Shown here: in pieces, positions 26,186 through 34,698 of the stretch | How the letters are laid out: every line of letters starts with the position of its first letter | Position numbering within the stretch: position 1 is the stretch's first letter | Source of the DNA: an uncultured Selenomonadaceae bacterium | GTDB taxonomy: Bacteria; Bacillota; Negativicutes; Selenomonadales; Selenomonadaceae | DNA length: 64,000 bases | Assembly (NCBI GenBank): GCA_905234235.1 | Contig: CAJOHN010000005.1 | Coordinates: 62,001 to 126,000, forward strand | Direction of reading: 5' to 3' | Notes under the pieces: model-generated | Seen by the model: only the letters and a program-made list of their open reading frames with translations | Databases searched by the model: none | Told to the model about the DNA's origin: nothing | Translations under genes and position numbers: made by a program

Positions 26186-26569
26186 ATGATTTTTAACGAC
26201 GAAAAGATTATTAAACTCCTTAAAGACGCTCCAAACGGCTCCGAACTCAAAGTTTTCTTCTACATCGCCGCAAATCAGCCTCAAGACGGCATTTATGGCT
26301 TTCGCACAACTAAATTTCAGCTCGCCGGCGATTTAAACTTGAAACGTACTGCTATTTTTAACGCTATCAAGTGGTTGAAGTACGAAAATCTTATTCAGGA
26401 ACTTAAATGGCTGATGACTCCGATTTTATGGTTAATCTTCGTCATGAATAATTGCGACTTTGAAACCAGAAAAGCCGAGTGGGCGCGCCGTTGTCGCCGC
26501 GATATGCAACGCGAACTCCGATTGAGAGAACAAAAACGCCGTCGCAACCTTAAAAACCCTAAAAAGTAA
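26186..26569 (+). CDS. Winged-helix replication/regulatory-type protein
   Basis: 127 residues from ATG 26186 (GGGAGG upstream). MIFNDEKIIKLLKDAPNGSELKVFFYIAAN and YGFRTTKFQLAGDLNLKRTAIFNAIKWLKYENLIQEL form a wHTH like the N-terminal domains of plasmid/phage initiators (RepA/DnaD style). The C-terminus is very basic (RRCRRDMQRELRLREQKRRR), fitting nucleic-acid binding. It stands alone on the plus strand and ends in a terminator. Probably a solitary relic of a mobile element; its target is unknown. Confidence 0.6.
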   Translation: MIFNDEKIIKLLKDAPNGSELKVFFYIAANQPQDGIYGFRTTKFQLAGDLNLKRTAIFNAIKWLKYENLIQELKWLMTPILWLIFVMNNCDFETRKAEWARRCRRDMQRELRLREQKRRRNLKNPKK

Positions 26570-26576
26570 AAAAATC

Positions 26577-26608
26577 GCCCCGACTCCGCGTCGAGGCTTT
26601 ATTTTTTT
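26577..26608 (+). terminator. Rho-independent terminator after the wHTH gene
   Basis: GCCCCGAC-TCCGC-GTCGAGGC stem followed by a T-rich tail. Confidence 0.8.
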
Positions 26609-26680
26609 GAAATTCTTTGATAGAATGCGCCTGTCGTTGTCCGACCCCGTAGTTCGTTTGGGATAAAGGGGGTGATTACG

Positions 26681-26782
26681 ATGTTGAAGCTGATCCTTGA
26701 AGTACTTGAGAAAATCGTTGAGAGCATCATCAAACGCTCAATATACGACTGGTTCAAATCCTTATTTGAAGACAACGATTGA
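26681..26782 (+). CDS. 33-residue amphipathic peptide, toxin-like
   Basis: AAAGGGGGTGATTACG precedes the ATG: a very strong ribosome site of the style seen before type I toxins of Firmicutes. The product MLKLILEVLEKIVESIIKRS plus YDWFKSLFEDND is a single amphipathic helix with hydrophobic residues every 3-4 positions. A GCGCTGATATAGCGC hairpin and a 10-bp-stem terminator follow. Too short for the ORF track. Candidate type I toxin or membrane-active peptide; an antisense RNA was not identified. Confidence 0.5.
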   Translation: MLKLILEVLEKIVESIIKRSIYDWFKSLFEDND

Positions 26783-26806
26783 ACCAAAATTGCGCTGATA
26801 TAGCGC

Positions 26807-26856
26807 AACCCCCGAGAGTCTGTTTCCGGCAGATCATCTCGGGGGTTTTTGCTTTT
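26807..26856 (+). terminator. Strong terminator after the small peptide gene
   Basis: ACCCCCGAGA ... TCTCGGGGGT perfect stem, then TTTTTGCTTTT. Confidence 0.9.
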
Positions 26857-26919
26857 GTGATAACGATGCTGAAGTAATCCTCAATCTTCGCCGTAATTAT
26901 ATCAGCTCAAAAAATTTTT

Positions 26920-28644
26920 TCAAGCGTCGAAGTTGATTTCGGGCAAATTTTCTACGATGTCCAGAGTTTTTAGGCTGACGGTTATCGAACTCAAGATTAA
27001 ATCTAAAATGTAGCGCGGCTTGTCGTGTTCGGTCGCCCAATCGTTCGGATTATTGATTATTCCGCTCGCCGTGTCCGTTTTTATCTGGTAGCGGTCGATT
27101 ATCCACTCCAACGGACTGCGACCATTTACTACATACTCAAAACTGCGCGGCGGTATGTTTTTTATCGTGATGAAGTCGTTGTAAATCAAGGTCGTGCGGT
27201 CGTCGCGGGCAAATCGCAATTTTTTTACCCGAAAATCGCCGCCACCGATAATTTCAACCTTCGCGGGCGGCTGTGTCTCGTAGTTCAGATGAATTTCCGC
27301 TAAATCTCTCCCTGCGCGGCTAAATTCCCAAAATCGCTCGCTCAATATGATTCGCGGCAAACTTTTCTTCAACTCCGCACTAAATTTCTCCCGATAACTT
27401 CGCAAATGTAAAAATCCATACACGTAATAGAAAATATCTTCCTTGCTCACGTCGCCAAAGCGTTTTCGCGCCTCTGTCAAGATATAATCGCTGATTCCGT
27501 CCCGCCGCTCCAAATTTTCGCCAAATAAACTCCCCTGACCACTTCGCTCGTAATAATAAAGCGGATAACATTGCGTGTTAAAGTTCATTTGATAATCTGT
27601 GATTCGATTCGTGATTAAAACCGAAAAATCTTTTGAATTGCCAATGCCAGAGACGCAGATTAAGAGATTCTCCGCTCCATTCGGAAAAAGTTCGCGCATT
27701 TTGCCAAGTCGTTCGTTCAATAGCTCGTCGAGATAAAAATTTTGCTTGCAGAACGGGCGATTAAAGCTTTCAACGATTTTCGCGGCGTCAAATTCAATTT
27801 CAAGCCCGCGATTTTTATTTTTAACAGATGAACTGTTCCAAACAAACTTTGTAGGGTCAATTTCCATCGTCGAATGCGTGTTGTAGTAATCAATCGTCGT
27901 TCGGATATTTTTTTCGAGTTCGGAGCGCGAAAAATTGTAACACCATGCGTCTCGATTGGTTTTTAGCCCGTTTGAACGTGTCATGAACCAAATCCATATA
28001 TATGGATTTGAACTTTCGTGCAACGAAATGAACTTTTCAAACTCATTTCCGCGCTGATTTATCCAATCACACCGCTCATTCGGATAAATTTCCTCAAATT
28101 CGCCGCCAAACACTCTTGCACGCGAAATTATCGCCAATTTCTCCTCCCGACTCAAATATTCGCCGATGTCGCGGTAAAATATCTTCGCAGAGCCTTCGTG
28201 AGCACTTTTTACCAGGATTGTTATCGCTATCGGCGCTCTCGAACCACTTCCAAACACTTTTCCACCCTCTCGACGCGACATTTCGCCTTGCGTACGCTGA
28301 TTTCCGCGCAAATTGAACACATATATCTCGCTGAACTCGTTTTCAAAGCATTTTCGCAAGCCATCCATCGCCGCGCCGTCTATCCAGCCCGCATTCGTCA
28401 CAAATCCGATTATTCCCTCGTCAATTCGGTCGCTCGCCCAGCGAAATGCCTTGATATAGCTGTCGTACAGCGAATTTTTATTCGTCGCGGCTGTTTTGGC
28501 GGCATAAGTCGCTGAAATTCGATTTTCAAGGCGCGGATAGTAATTTTTAATCTTAAAACACTTTTGAGGACGATTTTTCAGCTCAAAATACAAAATCCTA
28601 TATATGGGATTTCGTAAAATGAACAACAAAAAACCCTCCGACAA
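26920..28644 (-). pseudogene. Methylase/target-recognition half of a helicase-type restriction enzyme
   Basis: 574 codons. Recognisable from RLENRISATYAAKTAATNKNSLYDSYIKAFRW and IGFVTNAGWIDGAAMDGLRK through the AIAITILV-like stretch APIAITILVKSA, to the recognition domain (FYYVYGFLHLRSYREKFSAEL, LEWIIDRYQIKTDTASGIINNPNDW). This is the C-terminal part of the large single-chain nuclease-helicase-methylase proteins (type ISP-like). The catalytic NPPY motif that should precede RLENRI is missing, and the ORF opens inside a terminator-like hairpin. The N-terminal half is at 28.85-29.78 kb in the same orientation, also broken. Confidence 0.75.
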
Positions 28645-28664
28645 GTCGCCGAAGGGAATTTTTA
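28633..28664. terminator. Terminator-like hairpin at the break in the restriction gene
   Basis: CCCTCCGAC-AA-GTCGCCGAAGGG followed by AATTTTTATT; a relative of the hairpin at 12.5 kb, and it covers the apparent start of the downstream half. Confidence 0.5.
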
Positions 28665-28684
28665 TTGCCGTGATTTATTTTCAC

Positions 28685-28804
28685 TCAAGCTATTATGTCA
28701 ATTCCGTTAGAAAATTGCGCGTGTGCTTTGCGATAGGTATCATTATCCTTTTGACGAAGTTCATTTTCGATTTGGGCAAGTTGTTTTTGTAGATTGTACT
28801 TCAA
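28685..28804 (-). CDS. Small coiled-coil ORF inside the broken restriction locus
   Basis: About 39 codons from a TTG, KYNLQKQLAQIENELRQKDN then DTYRKAHAQFSNGIDIIA. A charged helix ending just before the terminator-like hairpin, so it may be the tail of an inserted or deleted gene. No ribosome site is obvious. Confidence 0.25.
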   Translation of the reverse strand: MKYNLQKQLAQIENELRQKDNDTYRKAHAQFSNGIDIIA

Positions 28805-28848
28805 TAGTATACTGACTTTTTTTGAATCGTCAAGTAAAATACATGCGT

Positions 28849-29784
28849 TTATTGTTCTAATTCGATTTTAGCGGCAGAAACTTTATCGAGCGATTGATAA
28901 ATCGAGAAAATTACAGTCATAGCGTCGTTAAAAGTTTCCATGCGGCTTAAAATTTCGTTTGGATTGGTCGTGGCGGGCAATGGCAGGTTTACGGAGTGGA
29001 TTTAGTCGTCATTTTTCTTAGAAACGGTTTCATCGGAACAAACGCAAATATAATTGAACGGATTTTCGGAATAGGTAGCCCATTCGTGAAGAATTTGACC
29101 TAAAAGCGAGATTGACGGCACCAAAAATAAAATTTTACCGTTCGGAAAGAGTTTTTCGGCGATTTTTAAGCTGGTATAAGTTTTACCGGTGCCGCAACTC
29201 ATGATTAACTTGCCGCGCTCATGATTTTGGAAATAAATTTGCGTGGCGTTAATGGCATTGAGTTGATGCGGAAGAATTTCGCGAAATTTTTTGATTGCGC
29301 CTTCGCCAAAAGTGCCCGCGTCGAGTTTTTCCCAATCGACGGCGGCATTTTGCAAATCAGTCAGAGAAATTCTTACAACGGGCGGATTTTGATTCTGGAT
29401 AGCGCGTTCAGCCTCAGCGTTCCAATTATTTGTCGTAGAAATCTAGAGTCGCACGGAAAATTTTTGTCCGTTGAAAGTCTTTGAACTGGTTGCAAGGAAG
29501 GTATCGACCGCAGATTTAGTGATTGGCGTCGTTTCGGCGTAAAATTTGCATTGCACCGCCAAAAATTCTCCGTCAACAGTCTTGCAGACAATATCAATGC
29601 CCAAATCAACGGTGCCGAGTTCATTTTTAAACGGAAAATCATTCCACAGCCACACATCGGAAAATTTCCCTTGATATTCGGGATAAGTGAGCAGAAAATT
29701 TTTCATCAGCCGTTCAAAAGCTTTTCCGCAGTCAACTTTGCTATCGAACGCACGATATTTGGTTAAAAGTTCGTCAATCGTCAT
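28849..29784 (-). pseudogene. Nuclease-helicase N-terminal half of a restriction enzyme, with two stop codons
   Basis: From ATG 29784 (GGAGGTG upstream): MTIDELLTKYRAFDSK, then a Mrr-type PD-(D/E)XK fold, GIDIVCKTVDGEFLAVQCKFY, which has the D...QxK core. The same frame is cut by TAG at 29443, continues through helicase motif I (KLIMSCGTGKTYTSLKIAEKL) and motif Ia (ILFLVPSISLLGQILHEW), is cut by TAA at 29002, continues VIFSIYQSLDKVSAAKIELE, and ends at 28849 where motif II should begin. Two nonsense codons plus loss of the helicase middle make it nonfunctional. Together with 26.9-28.6 kb it was one defence gene just outside the tRNA-anchored element. Confidence 0.75.
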
Positions 29785-29886
29785 TGGCAACACCTCCGAT
29801 AAAAATTTTATGCGATTATATCACATTCAAACGGAAAAAGCCCCGCAAGTTAGCGAGACTTTGTTAATTTTCGATATTGGTTGGTA

Positions 29887-29926
29887 CGCTCGGCGCGACT
29901 CGAACGCGCGACCCACGGCTTAGAAG
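29887..29926 (-). tRNA. 3' fragment of tRNA-Arg(UCU), probable left attachment site
   Basis: Minus strand CTTCTAAGCCGTGGGTCGCG then CGTTCGAGTCGCGCC: anticodon loop with UCU, variable arm and T arm, but no 5' half (upstream bases do not pair). A terminator (AAAAAGCCCC...GAGACTTTGTT) follows it. The same fragment recurs at 59.6 kb in the same orientation, as expected for attachment-site copies. Confidence 0.7.
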
Positions 29927-29978
29927 TTCGATTGGAGCCGATTTCGTATTGTCCGCATATTCCGAGAAGTCTTGTATA

Positions 29979-31251
29979 TCAAGGTTCCGTCGAGTTCGTC
30001 CGTTGCAATTTTTCCGCCGAATTCGGCGATTTTTTCTGCTGTAGACCCACAAATGGACCCACTAAAATTTCTGATACAGACGAATTGACGTTGAGAAATT
30101 TTACGCCACGACTACAATCTCCGTGTATGTTAGACAATACGCGAATCCCTGCAGAGGAGATGTACTCAAGCTTTGAACAATCAATTTCCACTCCATCAAT
30201 GACATTAACGTTCTTTTCCGATTCCCACGCCGTCAAAATCTTCGGCGCGGATATGCTGTCAACTCTGCCGCGCAAAGTCAGCCGTAAAATTCCGTTTTCG
30301 AGAGCGTAACTCATCTCGAAATGTTGTTGCTTTTGAACTGCTTGAGGCTTTCGCGTGTCGTCAAGAATGATGACCCAATAATTGCAACGGCTCATGGCTT
30401 CTTTGAAGCGCAGAATTTGTTCCGACGTGAGCTGATTATAAACGCTGAGTTCGGACATATACTCCGCCAAATTGATTCGTTCGGCTTTCAGTCCGTGTTT
30501 TGCCAAAAGAGCATTCGCCGTTTTTCGGGAGCCGATTACGTCCGCCTCGTCCAAGATGAAGGAATTGAATAATTCGACAATGCCCGACTGTCTACTTGCG
30601 GCGTTCCCAGTTGTCGCCAGCTTAGCAAGCGAACTTTCGCCGAACACTGAACAAAAAGTTTCGATAAACTGCAACTTAACCTCCGGATCAGGCGTTATCC
30701 AGCAACCGCCGTGAATTTCCAACAAATTGCGGACGTTGTCGATGACGGTGTCGACTTCGTTTTCAGTGAAGTACATCATCATGCCTTCCGTCGTAATGCA
30801 CAGCGGCTCGTCAATATCACGCAATGCCGCTTCAAGTGATTCGTAATTTGTGGCATCAACTTCGCAAAAGGTCATACGCTCCGAATGATTAGCAAGGGAG
30901 CGAATAATCGGCGCAATTTCCTGCACAACGATTGGCAAATCCAGTCCGACAAAACGCAGACCTTTTCGAGTTAAATGAAGAGCTTTCGGCGTGTAACCGC
31001 AAGGCAAATCCACGCATGTACGATAACCGCAATCCTCAATCAATCGGCACATGGTGCGATATTTTGCCTCAACCACAATGGCATTTCCGAGAATCGTATC
31101 GGAATCCGCCATGCTTCGGAGCGGCTGATTGTCTTCCAGTTCCAAGCAACGGACGATTGAATCAGCGTCGGAAATTCCCGATTGCTGTTTTTGCCGTCAA
31201 GAATACAGGATTGGTTCGCGCCTGTGCGCTGTAATCAACTTCATGATTCAT
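29979..31251 (-). pseudogene. LCMT-like methyltransferase fused to a STAS domain, frameshifted
   Basis: Starts ATG 31251 inside the upstream stop (ATGA): MNHEVDYSAQARTNPVFLTA, then one extra A in AAAAA near 31187 shifts the frame; the continuation KQQSGISDADSIVRCLELED runs into the 388-codon track ORF. The methyltransferase part has VDLPCGYTPKALHL, VGLDLPIVVQEI and CITTEGMMMYFTENEV, like leucine carboxyl methyltransferase/PPM1 relatives. From about residue 275 there is a STAS anti-sigma-antagonist-like domain (LRGRVDSISAPKILTAWE, DCSKLEYISSAGIRVLSNI). The last ~30 residues, after SEILVGPFVG, come from element-end DNA. A signalling role is possible; the substrate is unknown. Confidence 0.65.
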
Positions 31252-31487
31252 GATGTCAAACTCCCGCTTGTCATTCCGTATTCGAGATTTTCGGGCGTGG
31301 TGTAGATCGTCTGAATGTCTCCCGTGCGTATTTGCATTTCCAAAAGTTCGCTTGAAGATTTGCCCGTAAACTTGACAACTGCAGAGCGAATGTTTGCACC
31401 GTCCTCCCAATCAATGTCGGAAAGACCTATCCATTGGTCGGGATACTTTTCTGCTATCTCGTTCCATGTCAATCTTTGCTTATCCAT
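31248..31487 (-). CDS. Conserved hypothetical small protein
   Basis: 79 residues from ATG 31487 (GGAGGTGAG upstream). MDKQRLTWNEIAEKYPDQWI, then GLSDIDWEDGANIRSAVVKF, TGKSSSELLEMQIRTGD. Acidic, probably a compact alpha/beta fold. Its TGA overlaps the ATG of the LCMT-STAS gene, so the two are translationally coupled and probably work together. No family name recognised. Confidence 0.65.
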   Translation of the reverse strand: MDKQRLTWNEIAEKYPDQWIGLSDIDWEDGANIRSAVVKFTGKSSSELLEMQIRTGDIQTIYTTPENLEYGMTSGSLTS

Positions 31488-31498
31488 GACGCTCACCT

Positions 31499-31860
31499 CC
31501 GAAAAATCTGTAAGCGGATTTTATCATAAAAATTTCTTTGTGACCACTGATTCAACAAGAAATTAAAAGCGATGCACAAATTCGTCCGTCGCGCTTGAAA
31601 TTTTGCATTGATCCACGCCTAAAAAATCGGCTGATTTCGTCCACTGTCTGTCAAAAACCGTTCCATTGCTTATATTCGGCGGACGAAACGGACGAAACGG
31701 ACGAACGGACGAGCCGCCAATTCAAAAGTGAATCACTTTACTTGCGACGCCTGTCAAAAAGTGATTCACTTTTCGACAAAAAATAAAAGCGGACGAGTAA
31801 TTAGCTCGTCAACCTTAAACGTAAGTTGTCATCGAAAAATACCCTGCAGAGCGTTGAAGA
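31499..31860. repeat. Imperfect direct repeat, copy A (integrase 3' end plus arm region)
   Basis: Matches 38555-38932 over most of its length (CGATGCACAAATT, TTGCTTATATTCGGCGGACGAAACGG, GTGAATCACTTTACTTG, CCCTGCAGAGCGT). It contains three GGACGAAAC-type direct repeats and two near-palindromes AAAGTGA(A/T)TCACTTT about 20 bp apart, the look of integrase arm and Xis sites. It ends inside the restriction gene, giving that protein the same ALQGIFR tail as the integrase. Confidence 0.8.
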
Positions 31861-33763
31861 TACAAATATTCCTCCATTCACGTGGAGCAAGTTTGGATTG
31901 AAAAGCCGCCTCAAATATTTCGTAGAGTTTCTCGTAGCGAAGATGATTTTTGATGATATTCTTTAAGTCGTCAATTTGCAGTGGAATAATCTTCATGCCC
32001 TCAATAAAATTGTTGTCGTCAGCTGTATCGTAGTATCGTTGATTTTTACGTCCTCTAAAATCAGAGACAACATTGATGTTCAAATCGTTTGTAGCAAAGA
32101 CACAGTAAGAATTCAAATTGTGAGTGCGGAGTATGTGATTGCCGAGATGTCTGGAAACAGGCTCCATTTCCATGCGCCGCTGATTGGTTCGGTCAGCCAG
32201 TGTCGCTTCAAGCAAAAGCGAATGAGCAGGATATACGGCAGATTTCGGAAAATCTGCGTCAAGCGAAAGTTTCATGTAGTCAAGAATCTTTCCTTGCCGA
32301 TTGCTGATTTTATACCAGAGAATACCGAGGACGTATTCAAAGATCGTCGGAATGTCGGCGTTGTCAGTTACCAGCTTTTGAATTTCGTCATCAGATCTTT
32401 CGGCGATAAGGTTTAAGAGGCTCAAGATTTTCTCATCGGTGAACTTGGAATCAATCAAGTGGTTAAGTCTGATGTAGCGTTGACGGTCTAAAATTTCTCC
32501 GGTGTCTTTCAGCGACTGTAACTTCAGTGCGAATTCTCGGTTAATGCCGTCAAGAATAACGTTTTCATTTGGACGAAGGAACGCCGCAATGTCTTCCAAT
32601 CGACAATTCTCTTGCAATAACGGAGAGTCATCAAAGGCAATATCCAATAACCTGTCGCAAATCGGAGCGAAGTAATGACGCGGAACAATGTCGAGCACGA
32701 CTTTTCCATCGGCAAACAGAATAACGTCTGCGGTCTTCATGTATCTGCGGTTGAGGTCGAAATAATCTTCGAGGCTCCGCTTGGCTTTAATTACGTGCAT
32801 TAGGGCGAAAAACGTCCGACGAAATTTTTTCTCTGTGTCAGCGTCATCAAAGCTGTTGATTTGCAGACATTCCAACGGAGCTTTTTTTATTTTGGCAAGG
32901 CTGTTATCGCCGAAAAGATACCGTTGCCAAAGCTTGCCGGTGTTCGTGAGATGTTTAAGTGCAAGAACTATCTCGTTGACGGCAATTTCATTGCGTTCCA
33001 AATAAAATTTGTGGAGCGCGTCGTAAAGCGGAAAATAAGCTTTGTCGTACTGCCGACTTTTTCTGTTTATGCCGACGTTGGCGATAACATCTGCCGTTAC
33101 AGTTTCGGCGCGAAGGAAATATTTCAGCGCGGTCTTGTAATTGTCCTTTGCCATAAGACGCGCCAAAATTATTTCGTCAATGGTGGTCAAATTATTTCGC
33201 AAAGCTTTTATCTTGTCGACGGCGTCTAATGTGCTTTGCCTGTTAATGCTCAACGGCAACAAGTAAGTGAACTCTTCATACGATAGCCCGCCAAGTTTCG
33301 TGATGAGATAAACCGTGACGATGAAGGGGCGCACTTGATCCATGTCGACTTTGACGGACGTTTTCAAGAGTTGCTTGAGGTAGATAAAACTGTCGGCGGG
33401 AATGCCCAACGAATTATCGACGGAAAAATCATTTCGTTTGCTAATGTTCAAAAGTTGTTTGCCGACTTCGGTAAGCCTACGATTGTCGTCAATTAATCCG
33501 AGCGACACCAAGCCGGATGTCTTTTCGCGAGCATCTTTGGGCTTATTGTTGGCGTTTCCGGAAATGAATCCGACTTCGTGCAGAAAATTATAGTAAGCTG
33601 TCTGAATTTTGTCGTTGCCGTTCCAGTCTTTGCCGACGTTTTCTTTCAGCGACCAAAAATCGCGTAGCAAAGCAAGTTGCTGTTCAATCTTTTTGTTGAA
33701 ATTTTTTGTGCGGAAGCTGGTAGTGCCCAAGCTCCAATAAAAACTTTTGTATTGCAGATTCAA
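31829..33763 (-). CDS. AlwI-family type II restriction endonuclease
   Basis: 644 residues. YKSFYWSLGTTSFRTKNFNK near the N-terminus, then KDAREKTSGLVSLGLIDDNR and RRLTEVGKQLL, characteristic of the AlwI family (GGATC, cutting outside the site). The C-terminal half holds HSLLLEATLADRTNQRRMEM, where the acidic/basic residues of the nuclease core lie, and HILRTHNLNSYCVFATNDLN. The TTG start overlaps the stop of the methyltransferase upstream (ACTTGAATC). Paired with two adenine methyltransferases, as an asymmetric site needs. The last seven residues derive from the repeated integrase-end DNA, so the natural C-terminus may be slightly altered. Confidence 0.82.
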   Translation of the reverse strand: MNLQYKSFYWSLGTTSFRTKNFNKKIEQQLALLRDFWSLKENVGKDWNGNDKIQTAYYNFLHEVGFISGNANNKPKDAREKTSGLVSLGLIDDNRRLTEVGKQLLNISKRNDFSVDNSLGIPADSFIYLKQLLKTSVKVDMDQVRPFIVTVYLITKLGGLSYEEFTYLLPLSINRQSTLDAVDKIKALRNNLTTIDEIILARLMAKDNYKTALKYFLRAETVTADVIANVGINRKSRQYDKAYFPLYDALHKFYLERNEIAVNEIVLALKHLTNTGKLWQRYLFGDNSLAKIKKAPLECLQINSFDDADTEKKFRRTFFALMHVIKAKRSLEDYFDLNRRYMKTADVILFADGKVVLDIVPRHYFAPICDRLLDIAFDDSPLLQENCRLEDIAAFLRPNENVILDGINREFALKLQSLKDTGEILDRQRYIRLNHLIDSKFTDEKILSLLNLIAERSDDEIQKLVTDNADIPTIFEYVLGILWYKISNRQGKILDYMKLSLDADFPKSAVYPAHSLLLEATLADRTNQRRMEMEPVSRHLGNHILRTHNLNSYCVFATNDLNINVVSDFRGRKNQRYYDTADDNNFIEGMKIIPLQIDDLKNIIKNHLRYEKLYEIFEAAFQSKLAPREWRNICIFNALQGIFR

Positions 33764-34698
33764 GTTGCGTCACCGCCCTTGCTCACATCGTAGTTGACGA
33801 CGAGGACTTCATCACTCGCCGAAATTTTGTCCGCCTTGTGATAGTTGGAGTTGGCGTAGCTGTGTTTCAAGTGAATGACCTTGTAGCTGTTCACGTTCCT
33901 GTCGAGCCAAGCAGATAAAATCTGATTGCGGTTGCCTTTACTGCTGAGAACGTTGGATAGAGCGAATCTTATTCCGGCGACGTGGATTGAATCCAAAAAC
34001 TTCAGCAGGTCGTGTTCGTCGCAGTCGTTCCAGCCGCCATTTTCATTGTAAGCCGCGCATGTTATCAGATACGGCGGGTCGGCGTAGACAAAATCATTTT
34101 GAGTAAGCGTCGCGGTATCAAATTGGCGGAAATCGCTACAGATGAACTTACAGCTTGTCGAGTGAATGCGGTCGATAAACGCACTGAGCTTTGAATGCAT
34201 ACGAGAATTGAAGTCGCGCTTGCCGACGGGCAGATTAAATTCTCCGGCAGAGTTGAAACGAATCTGATTGTTGAAGGCGTGAACGATTATGACGTACATC
34301 ATCACGTAATAGCGATAGTCAATGACGGCGCAGTTATTGAAATCCTCGCGCAGACGATTAAAAGCGTCGCGATTGTAAGCACCGAGACCGACACTGCTGT
34401 CACAACCATAGAACTTGTAACCATCGCGACTGACAAGCGAAAGTCTGTATTCCGCAATGATGTCGTAAATCCACTCGAAAACAACTTTCTTCTCAAGGTG
34501 TTGAAAAGTTTGGTATAGGTATATCAAATGCTCGTCGCGGTCGATGAAAATATTTTCCTTGCAGTCGACATTTATGCCGACATTGCAACCGCCGCAAAAA
34601 AAATCAAAGAAACGGTCAACGTTCTTTGGGAAAAGCGGAAGTATCTGCGGGAGCAACTTGAATTTGCCGCCCGTGTAGTTCAGCGGAGATTGAATCAT
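33760..34698 (-). CDS. DNA adenine methyltransferase, Dam/D12 class (first of pair)
   Basis: 312 residues from ATG 34698 (GGAGG 8 nt upstream; ATGA overlap with the upstream gene). SPLNYTGGKFKLLPQILPLFP and DFFCGGCNVGINV are the SAM-binding motif I region; DFVYADPPYLITCAAYNENG contains the catalytic DPPY. The order NYTGGK...FCGG...DPPY is alpha-class (Dam-like). It would methylate adenine on one strand of the site cut by the AlwI-like enzyme. Confidence 0.9.
   Translation of the reverse strand: MIQSPLNYTGGKFKLLPQILPLFPKNVDRFFDFFCGGCNVGINVDCKENIFIDRDEHLIYLYQTFQHLEKKVVFEWIYDIIAEYRLSLVSRDGYKFYGCDSSVGLGAYNRDAFNRLREDFNNCAVIDYRYYVMMYVIIVHAFNNQIRFNSAGEFNLPVGKRDFNSRMHSKLSAFIDRIHSTSCKFICSDFRQFDTATLTQNDFVYADPPYLITCAAYNENGGWNDCDEHDLLKFLDSIHVAGIRFALSNVLSSKGNRNQILSAWLDRNVNSYKVIHLKHSYANSNYHKADKISASDEVLVVNYDVSKGGDAT

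Noticed and set aside
29881-29930. Intact tRNA genes at 29.9 and 59.6 kb
   Set aside because: Anticodon and T arms are present but no 5' acceptor or D arm pairs with them.
31680-31720. Short GGACGAAAC repeats considered as a CRISPR array
   Set aside because: Only three or four 9-bp units without spacers; they fit integrase arm sites.
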